NCBI RefSeq assembly: GCF_024139115.2
Contig: NW_026943352.1
Coordinates: 112,868-176,867, forward strand
Direction: 5' to 3'
Length of the DNA: 64,000 nucleotides
From: Armigeres subalbatus
Lineage: Eukaryota; Arthropoda; Insecta; Diptera; Culicidae
The translations under genes and the position numbers were made by a program. The notes under the pieces are model-generated. The model made no database searches, had not been told where the DNA came from, and saw nothing but the letters and a program-made list of their open reading frames with translations. Below, one piece after another: positions 20,176 through 32,879 of this stretch. Positions within the stretch are counted from its first letter, which is position 1, and each line of letters begins with the position of its first letter.

Positions 20176-23100
20176 GCGGTAGGCTTCCGGGCTTCTTGAA
20201 AGGAGGCTTCCAGGCCTATTGAAAAGAAAATTCCGGGCCTCTTGAAAGGAGGCTTCCGGGCCTCTTGAAAGGAGGCTTCCGAACCTCTTGAAAGGAGGCT
20301 TCCGAACCTCTTGGAAGGAGGCTTCCGAACCTCTTGGAAGGAGGTTTCCGAACCTCTTGGAAGGAGGTTTCCGGGCCTCTTGAAAGGAGGCTTCCGAGCC
20401 TGTTGAAAGGAGGCTTCCGGGCCACTTGTAAGGAGGCTTCCGGGCCTCTTATAAGGAGACTTCCGAGCCTCTTGAAAGGAGGCTTCCGGGCCTCTTAAAA
20501 GGAGGCTTCCGGCCTCTTGAAAGGAGGCTTCCGGCCTCTTGAAAGGAGGCTTCCGAGCCTCTTGGAAGGAGGCTTCTGAGCCTCTTGAAAGGAGGCTTGA
20601 GCCTCTTGAAAGGAGGCTTCGAGGCCTCTTGAAAGGAGGCTTCTGAGGCCTCTTGAAAGGAGGCTTCTGAGCCTCTTGAAAGGAGGCTTCCAGGCCTCTT
20701 GAAAGGAGGCTTCCAGGCCTCTTGAAAGGAGGCTTCTGAGCCTCTTGAAAGGAGGCTTCCAGGCCTCTTGAAAGGAGGCTTCCGAGCCTCTTGAAAGGAG
20801 GCTTCTGAGCCTCTTGAAAGGAGGCTTCCGAGCCTCTTGAAAGGAGGCTGAGCCTCTTGAAAGGAGGCTTCCGAGCCTCTTGAAAGGAGGCTCTGAGCCT
20901 CTTGAAGGAGGCCTGAGCCTCTTGAAAGGAGGCTTCCTGAGCCTCTTGAAAGGAGGCTTCCTGAGCCTCTTGAAGGAGGCTTCCGAGCCTCTTGAAAGGA
21001 GGCTTCTGAGCCTCTTGAAAGGAGGCTTCCTGAGGCCTCTTGAAAGGAGGCTTCCGAGCCTCTTGAAAGGAGGCTTCCGAGCCTCTTGAAAGGAGGCTTC
21101 CGAGCCTCTTGAAAGGAGGCTTCCGAGCCTCTTGAAAGGAGGCTTCCCGATCAAGAATGCATAACAAAATTATAACAAGGGGAGTTATTTATTTCAGAAA
21201 AATAATGTAACAAAATGTGTTATAAAATTGGCTGGTTAGTTGTTAAAATAACAAAAAATATATCAAAATTCCCTCTAGCCGTAACATAATTATATCAGAG
21301 GTTGTTACCTTCATTTCAACATTATAACAACCGTTGATATGATTATGAGGTACAAAAATCTACTTTCATGGTAATTGCCTACATCACGTATAAAAATGTG
21401 GTACGCTACAACGCCGGATTTCCATCCATAATGTAGGCAATTAGCTTTGTACTAGCTATTAACCAGAGGGGGGACAACGAATTTTTTTCATATGGATTTT
21501 GGCAAGTTTGACAGTACCCCCTTATTTGGCGCATAAATTTATACTCCAATGTCAAAATGCTCATATACTTACATAAATTGTCGTGGTATTTGTGAAAATT
21601 TGTATTGTTTACCATTTTTACAAGAGAGAGTGGTGTCGAAAACACATATTAAATTAAAGATTGTAACGAACAAAAATACACTAAATCTAAAAAAAATGTA
21701 GTGTTTCCACTTTATTCCGTACGCGAAATATGCAGATAAATAAGTATGTTGGTAGAAAAAAAACTCTGTGCTGAGCAGAAACAGTTGTTTCTGGCATTAT
21801 CCAAACTTTGTGCGTTTCAGAACATTCTCACTCACTGCAGTGTTTATTTTTCATAGACTACGGCGTAGTGTTAGTGCCGTCGGCATTCGCTTGATTTGAG
21901 GCAACAAATATTTGACACCTTAGCACCCGCCTGCTATTCACATCGAACATTGATTCAAGTTATACTGGAGGTGATTACCTCCGCTTTTTTTTCAATATCA
22001 AAAAAGTAGGCAATTATTTTGTGTAAAAATACATAACTAATGTTGTTATAATTTTGATATGAAATAAAACTGGCCGTAGACACATTTTTATCGAATTATC
22101 TAATTATAACACACGTTGTTTTAAATAACAACCATTGATAGAATTGAGTTATAATTCTGTTATGCATTCCTGATCGGGTTCCGAGCCTCTTGAAAGGAGG
22201 CTTCCGAGCCTCTTGAAAGGAGGCTTCCGAGCCTCTTGAAAGGAGGCTTCCGAGCCTCTTGAAAGGAGGCTTCCGAGCCTCTTGAAAGGAGGCTTCCGAG
22301 CCTCTTGAAAAAAGGCTTCTGAGCCACTTGAAAGGAGGCTTGAGCCTCTTGAAAGGAGGCTTCTGAGCCTCTTGAAAGGAGGCTTCTGAGCCTCTTGAAA
22401 GGAGGCTTTGAGCCTCTTGAAAGGAGGCTTCTGAGCCTCTTGAAAGGAGGCTTCCAGGCCTCTTGAAAGGAGGCTGAGCCTCTTGAAAGGAGGCTTCTGA
22501 GCCTCTTGAAAGGAGGCTTCTGAGCCTTTGAAGGGAGGCTTGAGGCCTCTTGAAAGGAGGCTTCTGAGCCTCTTGAAAGGAGGCTTTGAGCCTCTTGAAA
22601 GGAGGCTTCTGAGGCCTCTTGAAAGGAGGCTTCTGAGCCTCTTGAAAGGAGGCTTCTGAGCCTCTTGAAAGGAGGCTTCTGAGCCTCTTGAAAGGAGGCT
22701 TTGAGCCTCTTGAAAGGAGGCTCTGAGCCTCTTGAAAGGAGGCTTCTGAGCCTCTTGAAGGAGGCTTCTGAGCCTCTTGAAAGGAGGCTTCTGAGCCTCT
22801 TGAAAGGAGGCTTCCTGAGCCTCTTGAAAGGAGGCTTCTGAGCCTCTTGAAAGGAGGCTGGAGCCTCTTGAAAGGAGGCTTCTGAGCCTCTTGAAAGGAG
22901 GCCTGAGCCTCTTGAAAGGAGGCTCTGAGCCTCTTGAAAGGAGGCTTCTGAGCCTCTTGAAAGGAGGCTTCTGAGCCTCTTGAAAGGAGGCTTCTGAGGC
23001 CTCTTGAAAGGAGGCCTGAGCCTCTTGAAAGGAGGCTTCTGAGCCTCTTGACAGGAGGCTTTCAGCCTCTTGAAAGGAGGCTTTGAGCCTCTTGAAAGGA

Positions 23101-26100
23101 GGCTTGAGCCTCTTGAAAGGAGGCCTGAGCCTCTTGAAAGGAGGCTTCTGAGCCTCTTGAAAGGAGGCTTCTGAGCCTCTTGAAAGGAGGCCTGAGCCTC
23201 TTGAAAGGAGGCTCTGAGCCTCTTGAAAGGAGGCTCTGAGCCTCTTGAAAGGAGGCTTCTGAACCTCTTGAAAGGATGCCTGAACCTCTTGAAAGGATGC
23301 TTCTGAGCCTCTTGAAAGGAGGCCTGAGCCTCTTGAAAGAAAGCTTCTGAGCCTCTTGAAAGGAGGCTCTGAGCCTCTTGAAAGGAGGCTTCTGAGCCTC
23401 TTGAAAGGAGGCTTCCTGGGCCTCTTGAAAGGAGGCTTCTGGGCCTCTTGAAAGGAGGCTTCTGGCCTCTTGAAAGGAGGCTTCCGGGCCTCTTGAAAGG
23501 AGGCTTCTGAGCCTCTTGAAAGGAGGCTTCTGAGCCTCTTGAAAGGAAGCTACTGAGCCTCTTGAAAGGACGCTTCTGAGCCTCTTGAAAGGAGGGTTCC
23601 GAGCCTCTTGAAAAAAGGCTCCCGGGTCTCTTGCAAGAAGGTTTCCGGGCCTCTTGAAAGGAGCCTTCAGAGCTTCTTGAAAGAAAGCTTCTGAGCCTCT
23701 TGAAAGGAGGCTTCTGAGCCTCTTGAAAGGAGGCTTCTGAGCCTCTTGAAAGGAGGCTTCTGAGCCTCTTGAAAGGAAGCTACTGAGCCTCTTGAAAGGA
23801 GGCTTCCGAGCCTCTTGAAAGGAGGCTTCCGAGCCTTTTGGAAGGAGGCTTCCGAGCCTCTTGAAAAGAGGCTTCCGAGCCTCTTGAAAGGAGGCTTCTG
23901 AGCCTCTTGAAAGGAGGCTCTGGAGCCTCTTGAAGGAGGCTTCCGAGCCTCTTGAAAGGAGGCTTCCGAGCCTCTTGAAAGGAGGCTTCCGAGCCTCTTG
24001 AAAGGAGGCTTCCGAGCCTCTTGAAAGGAGGCTTCCGAGCCTCTTGAAAGGAGGCTCTTGAAAGGAGGCTTCCGAGCCTCTTGAAAGGAGGCTCTTGAAA
24101 GGAGGCTTCCGAGCCTCTTGAAAGGAGGATTCCGGGCCTCTTGGAAGGAGGCTTCCGAGCCTCTTGAAAGAAGGCTTCCGAGCCTCTTGAAAGGAGGCTT
24201 CCGGGCCTCTTGAAAAAAGGCTTCCGGGCCTCTTGAAAGGAGGCTTCCGGGCCTCTTGAAAGGAGGCTTCCGGGCCTCTTGAAAAAAGGCTTCCGGGCCT
24301 CTTGAAAGGAGGCTTCCGGGCTTCTTGAAAGGAGGCTTCTGGGCCTCTTGAAAGATGGCTTCTGGGCCTCTTGAAAGGAGGCTTCCGAGCCTCTTGAAAG
24401 GAGGCCTCAAAGGCTCATGAAGGGAGTCTTCCGAGCCTCTCGAAAGGAGGCTTCCGGGCCCCTCTTGAAAGGAGGCCTGGCCTCTTGAAAGGAGGCTTCC
24501 GGGCCTCTTGAAAGGAGGCTTCTGGGCCTCTTGAAAGGAGGCTTCCGGGCCTCTTGAAAGGAGGCTTGAGCCTCTTGAAAGGAGGCTTCGGGCCGCTTGA
24601 AGGGAGCCTTCTGGGCCTCTTGAAAGGAGGCTTCCGGGCCTCTTGAAAGGAGGCTTCCGGGCCTCTTGAAAGGAGGCTTCCGGGCCTCTTGAAAGGAGGC
24701 TTCCGGGCCTCTTGAAAGGAGGCTTCCGGGCCTCTTGAAAGGAGGCGTCGGGCCTCTTGAAGGAGGCTTCAGGCCTCTTGAAAGGAGGCTGGGCCTCTTG
24801 AAAGGAGGCTTGGGCCTCTTGAAAGGAGGCTTCCGGGCCTCTTGAAAGGAGGCTTCGAGCCTCTTGAAAGGAGGCTTCCTGGCCTCTTGAAAGGAGGCTT
24901 CCGGGCCTCTTGAAAGGCTTCCGGGCCTCTTAAAAGGAAGCTTCCGGGCCTCTTGAAAGGAGGCCTGGGCCTCTTGAAAGGAGGCTTCCGGGCCTCTTGA
25001 AAGGAGGCCTGGCCTCTTGAAAGGAGGCTTCCGGGCCTCTTGAAAGGAGGCTGGGCCTCTTGAAAGGAGGCTTCCGGGCCTCTTGAAAGGAGGCTTCCGG
25101 GCCTCTTGAAGGAGGCTTCAGGCCTCTTGAAAGGAGGCTGGGCCTCTTGAAAGGAGGCTTCCGGGCCTCTTGAAAGGAGGCTTCGGGCCTCTTGAAAGGA
25201 GGCTTGGGCCTCTTGAAAGGAGGCTTCCGGGCCTCTTGAAAGGAGGCTTCCTGGGCCTCTTGAAAGGAGGCTTCCGGGCCTCTTGAAAGGAGGCTTCCGG
25301 GCCTCTTGAAAGGAGGCTTCGGGCCTCTTGAAAGGAGGCTTCCGGGCCTCTTGAAAGGAGGCTTCCTGGCCTCTTGAAAGGAGGCTTCCGGCCTCTTGAA
25401 AGAAGGCTTCTGGGCCTCTTGAAAGGAGGCTTCCGGGCCTCTTGAAAGGAGGCTTCTGGGCCTCTTGAAAGGAGGCTTCTGGGCCTCTTGAAAGGAGGCT
25501 TCCGGCCTCTTGAAAGGAGGCCTGGGCCTCTTGAAAGGAGGCTTCCGAGCCTCTTGAAAGGAGGCTTCCGGGCCTCTTGAAAGGAGGCTTACGGGCCTCT
25601 TGAAAGCCACTTGAAATGAGGCTTCCGGGCCTCTTGAAAGGAGGCTTCGGGGCCGCTTGAAAGGAGGCTTCCGGGCCTCTTGGAAGGAGGCTTCCGGCCT
25701 CTTGAAAGGAGGCTTCCGGGCCTCTTGAAAGGAGGCTTCCGGGCCTCTTGAAAGGTGGCTTCCGGGCCTCTTGAAAGGAGGCTTCTGGGCCTCTTGAAAG
25801 GAGGCTTCTGGGCCTCTTGAAAGGAGGCTTCCGAGCCTCTTGAAAGGAGGCTTCCGGGCCTCTTGAAAGGAGGCCTGGGCCTCTTGAAAGGAGGCCTGGG
25901 CCTCTTGAAAGGAGGCTTCCGGGCCTCTTGAAAGGAGGCTTCCGGGCCTCTTGAAAGGAGGCTTCAGGCCTCTTGAAAGGAGGCTCTGGGCCTCTTGAAA
26001 GGAGGCTTCCGGCCTCTTGAAAGGAGGCTTCCGGGCCTCTTGAAAGGAGGCTTGGGCCTCTTGAAAGGAGGCTTCCGGGCCTCTTGAAAGGAGGCTTCTG

Positions 26101-29100
26101 GGCCTCTTGAAAGGAGGCTTCAGGCCTCTTGAAAGGAGGCCTGGGCCTCTTGAAAGGAGGCTTCTGGCCTCTTGAAAGGAGGCTTCCGGGCCTCTTGAAA
26201 GGAGGCAGGGCCTCTTGAAAGGAGGCTTCCGGGCCTCTTGAAAGGAGGCCTGGGCCTCTTGAAAGGAGGCTTCCGGGCCTCTTGAAAGGAGGCTTCCGGG
26301 CCTCTTGAAAGGAGACTTCCGTCTCTCTTGAAGGGAGGCTTCCGGGCTTCTTGAAAGGAGGCTCTGGCCTCTTGAAAGGAGGCTTCTGGGCCTCTTAAAG
26401 GAGGCTTCAGGGCCTCTTGAAAGGTAGCTTCCGGGCCTCTTGAAAGGAGGCTTCCGGCCTCTTGAAAGGTAGCTTCCTGGGCCTCTTGAAAGGAGGCTTG
26501 GGCCTCTTGAAAGGAGGCTTCTGGCCTTTTGACAAGAGGCTGCCGGGCCTCTTGAAAGGAGGCTTCCGGGCCTCTTGAAAGGAGGCTTCCGGCCTCTTGA
26601 AAGGAGGCTTCGGGCCTCTTGAAAGGAGGCTTCTGGCCTCTTGAAAGGAGGCTTCTGGGCCTCTTGAAAGGAGGCTTCTGGGCCTCTTGAAAGGAGGCTT
26701 CTGGGCCTCTTGAAAGGAGGCTTCTGGCCTCTTGAAAGGAGGCCTGGGCCTCTTGAAAGGAGGCTTCTGGACCTCTTGAAAGGAGGCTTCCGGGCCTTTG
26801 AAAGGAGGCTTCGGGCCTCTTGAAAGGAGGCTTCAGGGCCTCTTGAAAGGAGGCTTCTGGCCTATTGAAATGAGGCTTCTGAGCCTCTTGAAGGAGGCTT
26901 CTGAGCCTCTTGAAAGGAGGCTTCTGGCCTCTTGAAAGGAGGCTTCTGGGCCTCTTGATAGGAGGCTTCCGGGCCTCTTGAAAGGAGGCTTCTGGCCCTC
27001 TTGAAAGGCGGTTTCCAAACCTGTTAAAAGGAGGCTTCCTGGCCTTTTGAAAGGAGGCTTCTGGGCCTCTTGAAAGGAGGCTTCCGGGCCTCTTGAAAGG
27101 AGGCTTCCGGGCCTCTTGAAAGGACACTTCCGGACCTCTTGAAAGGAGGTTTCCGAATCTTTTAAAAAGAAAGGAGGCTGTCGGGCCTTTAGAAAGGAGG
27201 CTTCCGTGCCTCTTGAAAGGAGGTTTCGGAACCTTTTAAAAGGAGGCTTCCGGGCCCATTGAAATGAAGCTTCCGGGCCTATTAAAAGGACGCTTCAAGG
27301 CTTCTTGAAAGAAGGCTTCCGGGCCTCTTGAAAGGAGGCTTCCGGGCCTCTTGTAAGGAGGCTGCCGAGCCTCTTGAAAGGAGGCTTCCGGGCCTCTTGA
27401 GAGGAGGCTTCCGGGCCTCTTGAAAGGAGGCTTCCGGGCCTCTTGAAAGGAGGCTTCCGGGCCTCTTGAAAGGAGGCTTCCGGGCCTCTTGAAAGGAGGC
27501 TTCCGAGCCTCTTGAAAGGATAGTTCCGAGCCTCTTGAAAGAAAGCTTCCGAGCCTCCTGAAAGGAGGCTTCCGAGCCTCTTGAAAGGAGGCTTCCGAGC
27601 CTCTTGAAAGGAGGCTTCCGAGCCTCTTGAAAGGGAGCTTCCGGGCCTCTTGAAAGGAGGCTTTCGGGCCTCTTGATAGGAGGCTTCCGGGCCTCTTGAA
27701 AGGAGGCTTCCGGGCCACTTGAAAGGAGGCTTCCGGGCCTCTTAAAAGGAGGCTTCCGGGCCTCTTGAAAGGAGGTTTCCGGGCCTCTTGAAAGGTGGCT
27801 TCCGGGCCTCTTGAAAGGATGCGTTCTGGCCTCTGGAAAGGTGGCTTCCGGGCCTCTTGAAAGGAGGCTTCCGGGCCTCTTGAAAGGAGGCTTCCGGGCC
27901 TCTTGAAAGGAGGCTTCCGGGCCTCTTGAAAGGAGGCTTCCGGGCCTCTTGAAAGGAGGCTTCCGGGCCTCTTGAAAGGAGGCTTCCGGGCCACTTGAAA
28001 GGAGGCTTCCGGGCCTCTTAAAGGAGGCTTCTGGGCCTCTTGAAAGGAGGCCTGGCCTCTTGAAGGTGGCTTCCGGGCCTCTTGAAAGGTGGCTTCCAGG
28101 CCTCTTGAAAGGTGGCTTCCAGGCCTCTTGAAAGGAGGCTTCCGGGCCTCTTGAAAGGAGGCTTCCGGCCTCTTGAAAGGAGGCTTCTGGCCTCTTGAAA
28201 GGAGGCTTCCGGGCCTCTTGAAAGGAGGCCTGGGCCTCTTGAAAGGAGGCCTGGGCCTCTTGAAAGGAGGCTTCTGGCCTCTTGAAAGGAGGCTTCCGGG
28301 CCTCTTGAAAGGAGGCTTGGGCCCTCTTGAAAGGAGGCTTCCGGGCCTCTTGAAAGGAGGCCTGGGCCTCTTGAAAGGAGGCTTCCGGGCCTCTTGAAAG
28401 GAGGCTTCTGGGCCTCTTGAAAGGAGGCCTGGGCCTCTTGAAAGGAGGCTTCCGGGCCCTCTTGAAAGGAGGCTTCCGGGCCTCTTGAAAGGAGGCTTCC
28501 GGGCCTCTTGAAAGGAGGCCTGGGCCTCTTGAAAGGAGGCTTCCGGGCCTCTTGAAAGGAGGCTTCCGGGCCTCTTGAAAGGAGGCTTCTGGGCCTCTTG
28601 AAAGGAGGCCTGGGCCTCTTGAAAGGAGGCTTCCGGGCCTCTTGAAAGGAGGCTTCTGGGCCTCTTGAAAGGAGGCTTCGGGCCTCTTGAAAGGAGGCCT
28701 GGCCTCTTAAAGGAGGCCTGGCCTCTTGAAAGGAGGCTTCCGGGCCTCTTGAAAGGAGGCTTCCGGGCCTCTTGAAAGGAGGCTGCCGAGCCTCTTGAAA
28801 GGAGGCTTCCGGGCCTCTTGAAAGGAGGCTTCCGGGCCTCTTGAAAGGAGGCTTCCGAGCCTCTTGAAAGGAGGCTTCCGGGCCTCTTGAAAGGAGGCTT
28901 CCGGGCCTCTTGAAAGGAGGCTTCCGGGCCTCTTGAAAGGAGGCTTCCGGGCCACTTGAAAGGAGGCTTCCGGGCCACTTGAAAGGAGGCTTCCGGGCCT
29001 CTTGAAAGGAGGCTTCCGGGCCTCTTGAAAGGAGGCTCCCAGGACTCTTTAAAGGAGGCTTCCGGGCCTCTTGAACGGAGGCTTCCGGGCCACTTGAAAG

Positions 29101-29690
29101 GAGGCTTCCGGACCTTTTGAAAGGAGGCTTCCGAGCCTCTTGAAAGGAGGCTTCCGGGCCTCTTGGAAGGAGGCTTCCGGGCATTTTGAAACGAGGCTTC
29201 CGGGCATATTGAAATGAGGCTTCCGGGCCTATTGTAAGGAGGCTTCCGAGCCTCTTGAAAGGAGGCTTCCGAGCCTCTTGAAAGGAGGCTTCCGAGCCTC
29301 TTGAAAGGAGGCTTCCGAGCCTATTGAAAGGAGGCTTTCGAGCCTATTGAAAGGAGGCTTTCGAGCCTCTTGAAAGGAGGCTTCCGAGCCTCTTGAAAGG
29401 AGGCTTCCGAGCCTCTTGAAAGGAGGCTTCCGAGCCTCTTGAAAGGAGGCTTCCGAGCCACTTGAAAGGAGGCTTCCGAGCCACTTGAAAGGAGGCTTCC
29501 AAGCCTCTTGAAAGGAGGCTTCCAAGCCTCTTGAAAGGAGGCTTCCAAGCCTCTTGAAAGGAGGCTTCCAAGCCTCTTGAAAGGAGGCTTCCGAGCCTTT
29601 TGAAAGGAGGCTTCCGAGCTTGTTGAATGTGGTTTCCGAGTGTTTTCAAAGGAGCCTTTTGAAAGGAGGTTTATGACCTGCATGGAAGGA
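20176..29690 (+). repeat. Minisatellite A: 23-bp GC-rich array
   Basis: Roughly 350-370 tandem units, interrupted once (21146-22178). The unit is arm GAGGC, a variable spacer (TTCCGG, TTCCGA, TTCTGA, TTCTGG or shortened), complementary arm GCCTC, and a nearly constant spacer TTGAAAG. Blocks differ by the variable spacer: TTCTGA dominates 22,300-23,600, the GGG-containing form 24,440-29,200, and TTCCGA 29,220-29,500. Units of 17-22 bp are common in the middle. Edge units are the most diverged. The minus strand reads openly because the unit has no stop in that direction, giving frames up to 580 codons with a 23-residue repeat. These are not genes. Confidence 0.95.
21146..22178. mobile_element. 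1,033-bp TIR element inserted in minisatellite A
   Basis: CCCGATCAAGAATGCATAAC at the left end and the complement of the right end CATTCCTGATCGGG agree with one mismatch, and similarity continues for about 30 bp. The array phase resumes exactly, with TT on both sides, suggesting a TT duplication. The interior is rich in TTATAACA phrases and lacks a transposase. The element is absent from the rest of the array, so it inserted late. Confidence 0.8.
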
Positions 29691-30395
29691 GCTGATCGTG
29701 CATATTATGTACAATACAAAGTTGTGAAATAAAAAAACTCAAAGGTGCAGCCCCATCGGGTTGTATGCAAAGGTGACGTAGGATCACGTAGCTATACGAA
29801 ATGGATGGTACATATTTGTTATCATCATTTGTGTCTCTTTATCAACATCGAGCAAAAAGCGTCTGGCTTTCAGTGAAGGGCATCAGAGTCCCAGAAGACA
29901 CCTTCCTCCAGAATGTTCAAAATAAGAGAAAATAAACATAATCGAAAGCAGCGCAAAACCAAACGCAAATATATTTATTTTCAGCGTTCGGTTTTCGCCC
30001 GCGATGGAATCATAAGTTTTTGATTAATGACAAACAGTCCTTTTCAGGACTAAAACTTTTCATCCGAGAGGAGGTATTGACCATTGGGAAAAATCTTCAC
30101 CCAGACTATTCGGCTTGAGTTTTCGAATTTTCTCTGAAATGATCCTTTATTTTCAATAATGTGCCTTTTCACCCACTAAAGCAGCTAAACGAAATGTTCC
30201 ACTAAGGTGACTTCTTCATTAATTTGGCTGTCGTCGGTGGAAAATGAAATTCTCTAGCAAGATTCTTTGGTTTTCCATTTTTTTTGCAAAAGAAGGTTGA
30301 TTCCAGATCCAAGAATGTTCTTCAAAGTGCTAAATTAATCGTAAAGCGACATCAGAAAGTTGCCATTCGGTAGCAAAATCACAAGCGCGCGTCGT
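29691..30395. other. Intergenic sequence right of minisatellite A
   Basis: No gene or known element recognised. Mixed AT-rich sequence without long frames. Confidence 0.5.
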
Positions 30396-30609
30396 TAGTG
30401 GAATGTCTTCACTTGTTATAAGACGAGTTTGTACAATCCCATTGAATTCCACCACTTAATTGTATCTTGACAGATACGTATTTCGACCTCAACAGTGAGG
30501 CCGTCTTCAGTGTCTCGTACTTGAGTCGAGTCAAGTACGAGACACTGAAGACAAGATACTATTAAGTGGTGGAATTCAATGGGATTGTACAAACTCGTCT
30601 TATGACAAG
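30396..30609. mobile_element. Palindromic MITE (family M1), copy 2
   Basis: The left arm starts TAGTGGAATGTCTTCACTTG and runs on through ACGAGTTTGTACAATCCC. The right arm ends in the complement, CTCGTCTTATGACAAG. Arms of about 60 bp are nearly identical. The central hairpin reads GTCTCGTACTTGAGTCGAG with its complement. Compared with copy 1 (613-3820), about 35 bp of the inner right arm are missing and the outer right end is cut short. Confidence 0.85.
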
Positions 30610-32189
30610 GGTTGATTTTGATGTCTGTGTTTGCGCTTCATGTACATGATTGGTTAGTTTACCTATTTCTAAACTTTTTTACCAATTATCGATAATAAAT
30701 ATTTAAAAATCAGTATTTTCAGATAAATACAAAAATGCGTTGACTCTTTCTTGATCGAATGACCAAACAAGAGAAACGGCTGACATATTAACGTTCAAAG
30801 TCTATCATATTTTCGTGACAGTCTCCGATTTTAAATCTCAACGTGTTCCCCAATATAGAAAAGACAGGCGTCGAAATTATAAAAAATAGAGTTCCAACTT
30901 CCAAGATTCTGAATAATCTATGCGTCTTTCTAGTCTGAGACTCTTCACTGCACTGCAATGCTGATTGAACAATTTAAAAATTTGATACATGGAAATCCTC
31001 AACAAACCCACTAATGATGAAATTGAAATGGAAGATATCTAAAAAATTCGCATAAAGTCATAATTAGTCATAATAACCATAACACTTGCGCTGATGGCAC
31101 AACAATTTTCCCTGTGTAGCGCCTCGCAGCAATAAGATTTGAAACATTTTTATAGACTCGCTCGCAATTTCTGCTGCCCCGCATTCAACGACGACTCTAA
31201 CGCCGAGCCGATGGAACAAATATTTTCCGCAGTCGCGCAACTCACTCTTCGGTCTTTAACGCTGATGACGATGCCGCCGACGAATTTCTTCCATTCACCC
31301 TCTGATACTATTAACTCACATCTTTTGAGCCACATCTTCGCCGGTCGGTGGTGGTGCCTCCACACCGCGCCGGCATTCTCCGTCGATCGCGCGATGCCAG
31401 TCCGCAAATAGCTCTCGCTATAGGGCTTCGATTATAAATTGCAAACCTTAGTTACATAGTTACACTTTGATCCCAGCATCAAGCAGCGCATCATCATCAT
31501 CATTGTTGGTTGCTGGTTGCTGCAGTGTCTGTAGTACAAATGTCTACAACAGGTCGGTTTTGTTGCTGTCTGTGATGGCGGTGGTGTATGTTGGATTGCC
31601 GGTTGGTCTGGATTGATAACCAGCACGAAACGGTATGTATGCGAAGCATGGCTCTATTTATGCCATGTTGGGATCGCAAGACTGCAGCGGGAAATGTTGT
31701 TTTTCCCATCCATCCAATCCAATCCAAGCCAATCGTATTACGGATTATGTTTTACCGGCAGAGTGATGATAGGTTGCATATTTAGAGAACGCGAGGTGTG
31801 AGAAACATTTAAATTCCGACGAATGACGGTCAAAGTGATGACTCAATTGATGATGTGTTATGAACTGTTTTATGAATCGAGGCTAATTTTTATCGCTTTT
31901 GTAAGGCTCTGCCGCAGTTTCCGAATGTGGTGACGGTAAAATTTCTAAATACATTTTGAAATTGATTATTGGCTTTTTTTATTCGAACGCACAACGATTT
32001 TCATGATCGGAGATTCGAATACGAATAATCATTTACGTTGATGTAAATTCCAATTTTTTTCCTGAATTTTTTGTTCGAAACGAATCAGCAGAGCAACACC
32101 CTACCAGCGGATTTAATTACAATTCTGAACAAGAATTTCAAAGTTCTGAAAAAGATTTTGACACATACGAATTTTTCAGGTTCTAAAGA
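30610..32189. other. No recognisable gene
   Basis: AT-rich except for 31,140-31,760, which is more balanced in GC and holds overlapping frames of 60-90 codons on both strands with no known domain. A CATCATCATCATCATT simple repeat lies at about 31,490. Confidence 0.45.
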
Positions 32190-32790
32190 TGAGCTGATCA
32201 AGTAGATATCGTTTTACCTTATAAGCAGGAGGACGTGGATTCAATCCAAGGTTCGTCTCTTTCCTACTTTATTCTCAATCTTAGTCATTCTGTGTCTCAC
32301 GATCTACCAAAACGATTCCTTTTGTTAAACCTTTCACACTAAAAATTCTAAAAACCTCCCGTGGTACCTATGAGAGAACGTTAAGTTTTCGGTATCTTTC
32401 ATAAATCGTCTAATCGTCTCCCCATCCTCAGCATTCCGAAGGACATGACCTGGACAGATCTCGACCGTTGCAGAGTGTCTCTGCTGGCTCAAACGCTAGC
32501 ATTTGTATCAATTCAGATCCGTTAAGGTTGTTCAATATAACGCTATGATGTGGCAAAAAAAACACAGGTAACTTTGCCTTTATGCTGTAGGTTATCTATC
32601 CACTGCATTGAGCTTCGCGACCGTCCTTCATATATACAGAGAGGGCTATGCTCTGAGAAACATCGTTCTCGTCATCCATGGTAATGAGACAGGCTCATTC
32701 AACGAAGAGTCATGCCGCTCATGGCTTGGGACAGAGACAAACAAATATTGTTCTCGTAATGACAACGCGAATTTGTAACTAAACGAACCT
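32190..32790 (+). mobile_element. Possible decayed tRNA-derived SINE
   Basis: CCTTATAAGC followed about 16 bp later by GGATTCAATCC resembles the anticodon loop and a mutated B box of the SINE at 41725. No A box or tail is clear, so the limits are approximate. Confidence 0.3.
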
Positions 32791-32879
32791 TTTGTGATTG
32801 GATGAGTGAAACGTTGCGCTTTATTGCTTGACTATGGCTATGGACTGTGATCATTGATAAGCCTGAACAGACCTAATCT

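Noticed and set aside
20109..29683. Minus-strand frames up to 580 codons with a 23-residue repeat
   Set aside because: Same cause in minisatellite A. Overlapping frames in other phases show the same peptide, and unit-length changes shift the phase freely without regard to coding.
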